Part shown: positions 7,354-10,617 of the stretch, one piece after another | Layout of the letters: each line of letters starts with the position of its first letter | Position numbering within the stretch: position 1 is the first letter of the stretch | Assembly: GCA_964652585.1 (NCBI GenBank) | Contig: CAZZDA010000039.1 | Coordinates: forward strand, 1 to 10,617 | Direction of reading: 5' to 3' | Length of the DNA stretch: 10,617 nt | Source: CAZZDA01 sp964652585 | GTDB taxonomy: Bacteria; Patescibacteriota; Patescibacteriia; UBA1544 | Notes under the pieces: model-generated | What the model saw: the letters and a program-made list of their open reading frames with translations, nothing else | Told to the model about the DNA's origin: nothing | The model's database searches: none | Translations under genes and position numbers: made by a program

Positions 7354-8247
7354 TTATACTATCCAGCGCGACAAGTCACGACCTGTAATTTGTGAGAGCT
7401 TCTGTATATCATCCTTAAAATACTCTGTAAGTTCCTGTTTAAAAACATCTAATAGTTTTTCTCTTTTGGCTTCTGTGCGACTTTTTTCTTTCAGGCGAGC
7501 AAGTACATTGAGGTGAAGATATGGTATTGGTAATTTCTTTTTGAATCGCTGTATAGCATAGACTATTTTCAGTAGAAATGGGCGCGAAACCACCTTATTC
7601 TCCCGTATGATGGGGAAGTGAGTACGCCCGTCATAAGCTACTCCGAGAAACATAAGTACATCCTTGTATACCTTTAGGGCGTCTTTCTTAAGATCATCAA
7701 GAAAAATCACATGTACTCGTTCTCGGGGCACAAGTGCATAAAGTTGTTCTAGTTGCTCTCCCACCTTGCACACTTCTCCATATTGGAGTTTCTTTGGTTC
7801 TATACACATATAAGGAATTCTTTTTTTGTTTTTCCTATTGTTTTGTGAATGCCATGCCACCTTAAAATCCTGTATGTTTTCCTGCTCACCACTTCTTAGC
7901 TGAGAATGGAGAGATTGGGCCATATCTACAGGATTACGCACCATTATAATAAACTTTGCATTGGGGTTGAGTTTCAATATATTTTGTACTGCAGTTTTAG
8001 AATACAAATACCAAACTGACTTCTCTCCTATGACTGTCCTTTGGGGGGCAGGTACAAATGCCTTTAGGTATTCTTCAGTAGTTTTGTAGTCAGTGGATGA
8101 GTAGAGGTCTTTCGATAAAAAGTTCATCTCACCTCTCGGCATAAAAATCTCTACGTGTTCACGAAGATAGGTCTGTAACGCAGTAGTGCCACTTTTGGGT
8201 GCACCTACAATAAAGAAACTTGGTTTTTTAAAGGTATCTTTTTGCAT
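7354..8247 (-). CDS. PAPS-dependent sulfotransferase
   Basis: About 297 residues. It carries the 5'-phosphosulfate-binding loop GAPKSGTT at residues 15-22 right after the first strand (FFIV). The 3'-phosphate site is FIIMVRNPVDMAQSLHSQ at 99-116, with R104 and S112 as the expected contacts. GEKSVWYL (74-81) and VHVIFLDDL (178-186) are typical of the Sulfotransfer family. It would move sulfate from PAPS to a hydroxyl, here most likely on a sugar. No PAPS synthesis genes are in the window. I chose the ATG at 8247; the frame also opens at a TTG at 8256, three codons earlier, which I consider less likely. Either start lies inside the 3' end of the upstream gene (overlap 20 or 29 nt). A 24-nt AT-rich gap precedes the methyltransferase gene. 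Confidence 0.9.
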   Translation of the reverse strand: MQKDTFKKPSFFIVGAPKSGTTALQTYLREHVEIFMPRGEMNFLSKDLYSSTDYKTTEEYLKAFVPAPQRTVIGEKSVWYLYSKTAVQNILKLNPNAKFIIMVRNPVDMAQSLHSQLRSGEQENIQDFKVAWHSQNNRKNKKRIPYMCIEPKKLQYGEVCKVGEQLEQLYALVPRERVHVIFLDDLKKDALKVYKDVLMFLGVAYDGRTHFPIIRENKVVSRPFLLKIVYAIQRFKKKLPIPYLHLNVLARLKEKSRTEAKREKLLDVFKQELTEYFKDDIQKLSQITGRDLSRWIV

Positions 8248-9094
8248 ATGTTTCAAAAGCAGTTGGATCCTTTATAGCACCACCAAAGTGAATAAAGACA
8301 CTGTTTACTTCTTCAAGTTTTTTATCTTCCGCGTATTGATAATGTTTTGGTCCGTATCCAAAAATCGAGTAAGGGGTTAATAGGTAGTCATTTTTAAATT
8401 GCCTCAAGATAACTGCATGAAGCGCGGCTTGGTCTTGATAAATTCCCTTCTGGCATTCCTCTCGCCACTCTCGTAAAAATCTTTTACCCAGCTTGTCGGT
8501 AGGAAAACACACGATATCTGAACAAAATGGTTGCACAAACCAATACTTCAAAAGTTCCCATGTTGTCAGGTTTGCCGCTTCTGTAGTTTTGGCTCGGCGC
8601 AACTTTCTGAATGAGAAGTTACCACGACCCCCGAGTTGACGATTATCTTTTGCTGTAGAGAGAAGAATAGATCCACGATGTTTCTCCATGAATTCTTCAA
8701 ACTCCTTTCTAGGTCCACGGACAAGTATATCGGCATCGAGATACAAAATATAATCGTAATTTTCAAAAGGAATATAAGAATCTACAAGAGTTCGTACGTT
8801 CGCAATGGCCCATTTTCTAAATGAATGGTACTTGTTTTTTGAGATAGTCTTTTTATTAAAGCGCCGCACATCACAGGCAGCCATAGGCACTGTAGATTCC
8901 ATATCAAGATTGAGATCTCCTTCTCGTACCTTTACCACTTGCGTCTTTGGAGATATATCAAAAGGTACAGTAGAATTGTCTGTCAGTATATACACATCAC
9001 CGTCAAAACCTGCTTGTCGCAATGTTCGATAAGCGTAAGATAGACAGCGTAGTGCAGGTTCCCCAACGACAGCAAAGTATATAGCATATTTCAT
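8228..9094 (-). CDS. GT-A fold glycosyltransferase (GT8-like)
   Basis: A 288-residue nucleotide-sugar transferase of the GT-A type. The metal-binding DxD is D120-A-D122 in YILYLDADILV, following a long N-terminal Rossmann-like part that starts KYAIYFAVVG and has VYILTDN at 34-40. SDIVCFPTD (192-200) and YQDQAALHAVI (219-229), with the acidic D221, resemble the acceptor and catalytic region of GT8-like families. VFIHFGG (266-272) resembles the C-terminal His-containing metal site. It is the first gene of the minus-strand operon, 55 nt below a TATAAT box. No signal peptide or membrane segment is apparent, so it is probably cytoplasmic. The sugar and linkage are unknown, and the family assignment is by pattern only. 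Confidence 0.82.
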   Translation of the reverse strand: MKYAIYFAVVGEPALRCLSYAYRTLRQAGFDGDVYILTDNSTVPFDISPKTQVVKVREGDLNLDMESTVPMAACDVRRFNKKTISKNKYHSFRKWAIANVRTLVDSYIPFENYDYILYLDADILVRGPRKEFEEFMEKHRGSILLSTAKDNRQLGGRGNFSFRKLRRAKTTEAANLTTWELLKYWFVQPFCSDIVCFPTDKLGKRFLREWREECQKGIYQDQAALHAVILRQFKNDYLLTPYSIFGYGPKHYQYAEDKKLEEVNSVFIHFGGAIKDPTAFETYAKRYL

Positions 9095-9148
9095 AATATT
9101 AAAGTTTACCCGTTTTTCCTCTATTATTCAAGTAACTGTATTTGTGCT

Positions 9149-9154
9149 ATTATA
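9149..9154 (-). promoter_or_regulatory. Possible -10 box (TATAAT) for the minus-strand operon
   Basis: A perfect TATAAT on the minus strand lies 54 nt above the ATG at 9094 and directly outside the left end of the 161-bp palindrome. At 16-18 bp upstream there is no good TTGACA match; the sequence there is GAAGAT-like and part of the palindrome arm. A factor binding the arm could make up for the weak -35. The box also overlaps the TATTATA direct repeat. Confidence 0.45.
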
Positions 9155-9315
9155 CTCTGAGTCACGAAACTATCTTCGTCACGAGAATTTTCTGAATTTA
9201 TTAGATTTATTCTTTAAAAAATCAAGCACTAGCAGTAGCTAATGTGCAGATTTTTTAAAAATAAAGATAATGAACTCAGGAAATTCGTAGTAGAAGAGAG
9301 TTTCGTAACTCAGAG
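9155..9315. repeat. 161-bp near-palindrome with flanking TATTATA direct repeats
   Basis: The left arm (9155-9233) and the reverse complement of the right arm (9238-9315) align almost end to end. Shared segments in order are CTCTGAGT, ACGAAACT, TCTTC, ACGA, ATTT, CTGA, ATTA, TTTAAAAAATC (9213-9223 with 9249-9259), GCAC (9226-9229 with 9244-9247) and TAGC (9230-9233 with 9238-9241), closing on an AGTA loop. Differences are a few substitutions and 1-2 nt indels. The copies of TATTATA at 9148-9154 and 9316-9322 abut the arms in direct orientation, as a target duplication would. The left arm also has GTCACGA twice (9161-9167 and 9178-9184). Candidates are a MITE-like element without a transposase, a symmetric divergent operator/promoter, or a cruciform-forming site. 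Confidence 0.85.
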
Positions 9316-9318
9316 TAT

Positions 9319-9324
9319 TATAAT
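9319..9324 (+). promoter_or_regulatory. Possible -10 box (TATAAT) for the CDP-glycerol transferase gene
   Basis: A perfect TATAAT on the plus strand sits just outside the right end of the palindrome, mirroring the minus-strand box at the left end. Only 20 nt separate it from the ATG at 9345, so a transcript from here would have a leader of roughly 12-15 nt. The -35 region (GAGAGT) is poor and lies inside the palindrome arm. Confidence 0.4.
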
Positions 9325-9344
9325 ATCATTCAGTGACTTAGAAT

Positions 9345-10544
9345 ATGATTTCAAAAATAAAGACTGCTTTTTCTATCTTTTTTTCATATACCATACGAGG
9401 ATGCTCTTATTTAATCCCCAGAGACAAAAAAATCTGGGTTTTCATCGGGTGGCATAAAAATAATGAGCGGGAGATATTCGCAGATAATTCAAAATATCTT
9501 TTCTTATATGCATCGCGTATGAAAAACGACATTCGTCCAATATGGATAGCACAAGATAGAGTCATGGCAGACATACTTACTAAGAAGGGGTACGAGAGTT
9601 ATAGTATTGGTTCAGTTAAAGGATTATATTACTCACTCCGCGCAGGATATACATTTATAAGTGCGTTTTTGCCTATGGCGCATTGGCGACTCTGCGGAGG
9701 AAGTCAGATCGTGCAATTGTGGCATGGTGGTAGTGTAAAAGGAAAAGTTGGGCTCAATCGCCTAGAGGATATCTCGCTCATACAGAAAATTATCGAGCGA
9801 CTTTCTTTGCCCGGTGTATTCCAACGATTTGATTTTTTTACAACATACTCTCCATATTCCGCACTAACCTTCCCTAAAAAAAATTTCAATATACCAGATG
9901 AGAAAATACTTATAACCGGTATACCCAGACACGATGTGTTCTTCAGAGATGTACCTGGTGCGGAAATTGATGTACATGCACCACTACACGACAAACTAAA
10001 AGAAATACGCGCCAACAACCCAGAGAAAATCATTTTCTATGCACCCACATTTAGGCGTGGGAAAGCTTCAAAATCACCATTCTCACAATTAAACCTTGAT
10101 GCGCTTGAGGAGTTTGCAATACGAATGAACTACTTTTTTGTCATCTCTTTACATCCAAAATATACGGCTTCAAAATGGACGGTCGAGAGAAAATTTTCTC
10201 ATATCTTCTTTTGCAGTCCCAGTTATGACAAACTTCCTCTCTTAAAACAATTTGATATACTAATCACTGATTATTCGTCCACCTTCATAGACTTTCTACT
10301 TCTTAATAAACCGATCATTTTCTTTGCATATGATTTAGAAGAATACAGGAGAGATCCGGGAATTGATGAAGAGTTTTGGAATTTTATTCCAGGTCCACGC
10401 GCTCAAACTATGACTGAATTGATGCACGCCCTGGAACAACCCGACAAGTTTGTCACCGAACGGGAACAAGCAAGAGACAAGTTTTTCAAGTATAAAGATG
10501 GCGCGGCATCAGAGCGCATAGTACGCGCAATACTAAAATTATAG
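9345..10544 (+). CDS. CDP-glycerol glycerophosphotransferase family protein (TagB/TagF-like)
   Basis: A 399-residue GT-B type transferase of the CDP-glycerol:poly(glycerophosphate) glycerophosphotransferase family. The family adds glycerol- or ribitol-phosphate from a CDP-linked donor to teichoic-acid-like or other glycan acceptors at the inner membrane face. Visible hallmarks are IPRDKKIWVFIGW (24-36), FADNSKYLFLY (45-55), LWHGGS (125-130, where WHG is the conserved His loop), LITGIPRHD (189-197), FYAPTFR (231-237), LHPK (269-272) and the donor-site signature ILITDYSS (305-312). Length fits single-domain TagB-like members rather than long TagF polymerases. The N-terminal 25 residues are amphipathic/hydrophobic and may bind the membrane. 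It is divergent from the operon and shares the palindromic intergenic region. No Shine-Dalgarno is clear. Donor (glycerol versus ribitol) cannot be told. Confidence 0.92.
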   Translation: MISKIKTAFSIFFSYTIRGCSYLIPRDKKIWVFIGWHKNNEREIFADNSKYLFLYASRMKNDIRPIWIAQDRVMADILTKKGYESYSIGSVKGLYYSLRAGYTFISAFLPMAHWRLCGGSQIVQLWHGGSVKGKVGLNRLEDISLIQKIIERLSLPGVFQRFDFFTTYSPYSALTFPKKNFNIPDEKILITGIPRHDVFFRDVPGAEIDVHAPLHDKLKEIRANNPEKIIFYAPTFRRGKASKSPFSQLNLDALEEFAIRMNYFFVISLHPKYTASKWTVERKFSHIFFCSPSYDKLPLLKQFDILITDYSSTFIDFLLLNKPIIFFAYDLEEYRRDPGIDEEFWNFIPGPRAQTMTELMHALEQPDKFVTEREQARDKFFKYKDGAASERIVRAILKL

Positions 10545-10561
10545 TCTATGCGGATAAGTTT

Positions 10562-10617
10562 TTAACTCAAGTGTGTTTTAATTTCCGACACCAAAGTTTT
10601 AATATCATGATTCTTAA
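10562..10617 (-). CDS. Possible C-terminal end of a convergent gene
   Basis: Reading in from the right edge on the minus strand, one frame gives KNHDIKTLVSEIKTHLS followed by TAA at 10564-10562. It has the charged, helical look of a protein C-terminus, and the stop lies 17 nt beyond the end of the convergent plus-strand gene, as expected in such dense DNA. With 17 residues no function can be given, and a chance frame is possible. No terminator hairpin is visible in the 17-nt gap. Confidence 0.35.
   Translation of the reverse strand, partial: KNHDIKTLVSEIKTHLS

Noticed and set aside
8254..8256. TTG as the start of the sulfotransferase gene
   Set aside because: An ATG three codons later (8247) gives a normal N-terminus before the PAPS loop; neither has a good ribosome site, so the ATG is preferred.
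9155..9315. Bidirectional rho-independent terminator or CRISPR-like repeat
   Set aside because: The hairpin sits between 5' ends of divergent genes, so a terminator makes little sense there, and there is only one dyad with no repeat-spacer pattern.
9704..10033. Minus-strand open frame of 109 codons
   Set aside because: Antisense to the CDP-glycerol transferase core, including its WHG and YAPTFR coding region; no family resemblance.
1..10617. tRNA, rRNA, CRISPR array or transposase gene
   Set aside because: I saw no tRNA-like cloverleaf, rRNA segment, regular repeat-spacer array or transposase motif anywhere in the window.

Overview
The window is most of a bacterial surface-glycan biosynthesis locus. 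Nine genes on the minus strand, reading from about 9.1 kb down to the left edge, are packed with gaps of 3-38 nt or short overlaps, as in one operon. Across a 250-nt intergenic region a single plus-strand gene (9345-10544) encodes a CDP-glycerol glycerophosphotransferase family protein. A possible tail of another minus-strand gene lies at the right edge.

Order along the operon: GT-A glycosyltransferase (8228-9094), sulfotransferase (7354-8247), MycE-like sugar O-methyltransferase (6565-7329), GT4 glycosyltransferase (5407-6561), thymidylate-kinase-like P-loop protein (4731-5420), a second GT4 (3622-4692), a small class I methyltransferase (3008-3625), a GT4/O-methyltransferase fusion (1050-3011), and a last GT4 cut by the left edge (1-1045). 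Together they could assemble an oligosaccharide or polymer at the membrane and decorate it with methyl, sulfate and perhaps glycerol- or ribitol-phosphate groups. No flippase, polymerase, chain-length regulator or nucleotide-sugar pathway is present here, so the polymer cannot be named.

Four things go beyond a routine glycan locus. (1) A methyltransferase-then-GT4 gene pair occurs twice (6565-7329 with 5407-6561, and the C-terminal half of 1050-3011 with 1-1045), with the same order and near-identical junction spacing. (2) The 653-residue fusion is one nucleotide from being two genes: an A8 tract lies just before the seam, and with A7 the GT would stop at a TGA overlapping the methyltransferase ATG as ATGA, the same junction type as the two upstream neighbours. 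(3) The divergent intergenic region holds a 161-bp near-palindrome with arms of about 79 nt, flanked by direct TATTATA repeats and bearing outward TATAAT boxes at both ends. It could be a palindromic mobile element (MITE-like) or a symmetric divergent control region. (4) A 56-nt array of degenerate heptamers forms the spacer between two genes and supplies the stop codon of one and the start codon of the next.

Organism: an AT-leaning bacterium using the standard code (TGA is used as stop). None of the starts has a clear Shine-Dalgarno sequence. The gene mix fits many environmental bacteria, including Patescibacteria/CPR, but nothing here fixes the phylum and I treat that as a weak guess.
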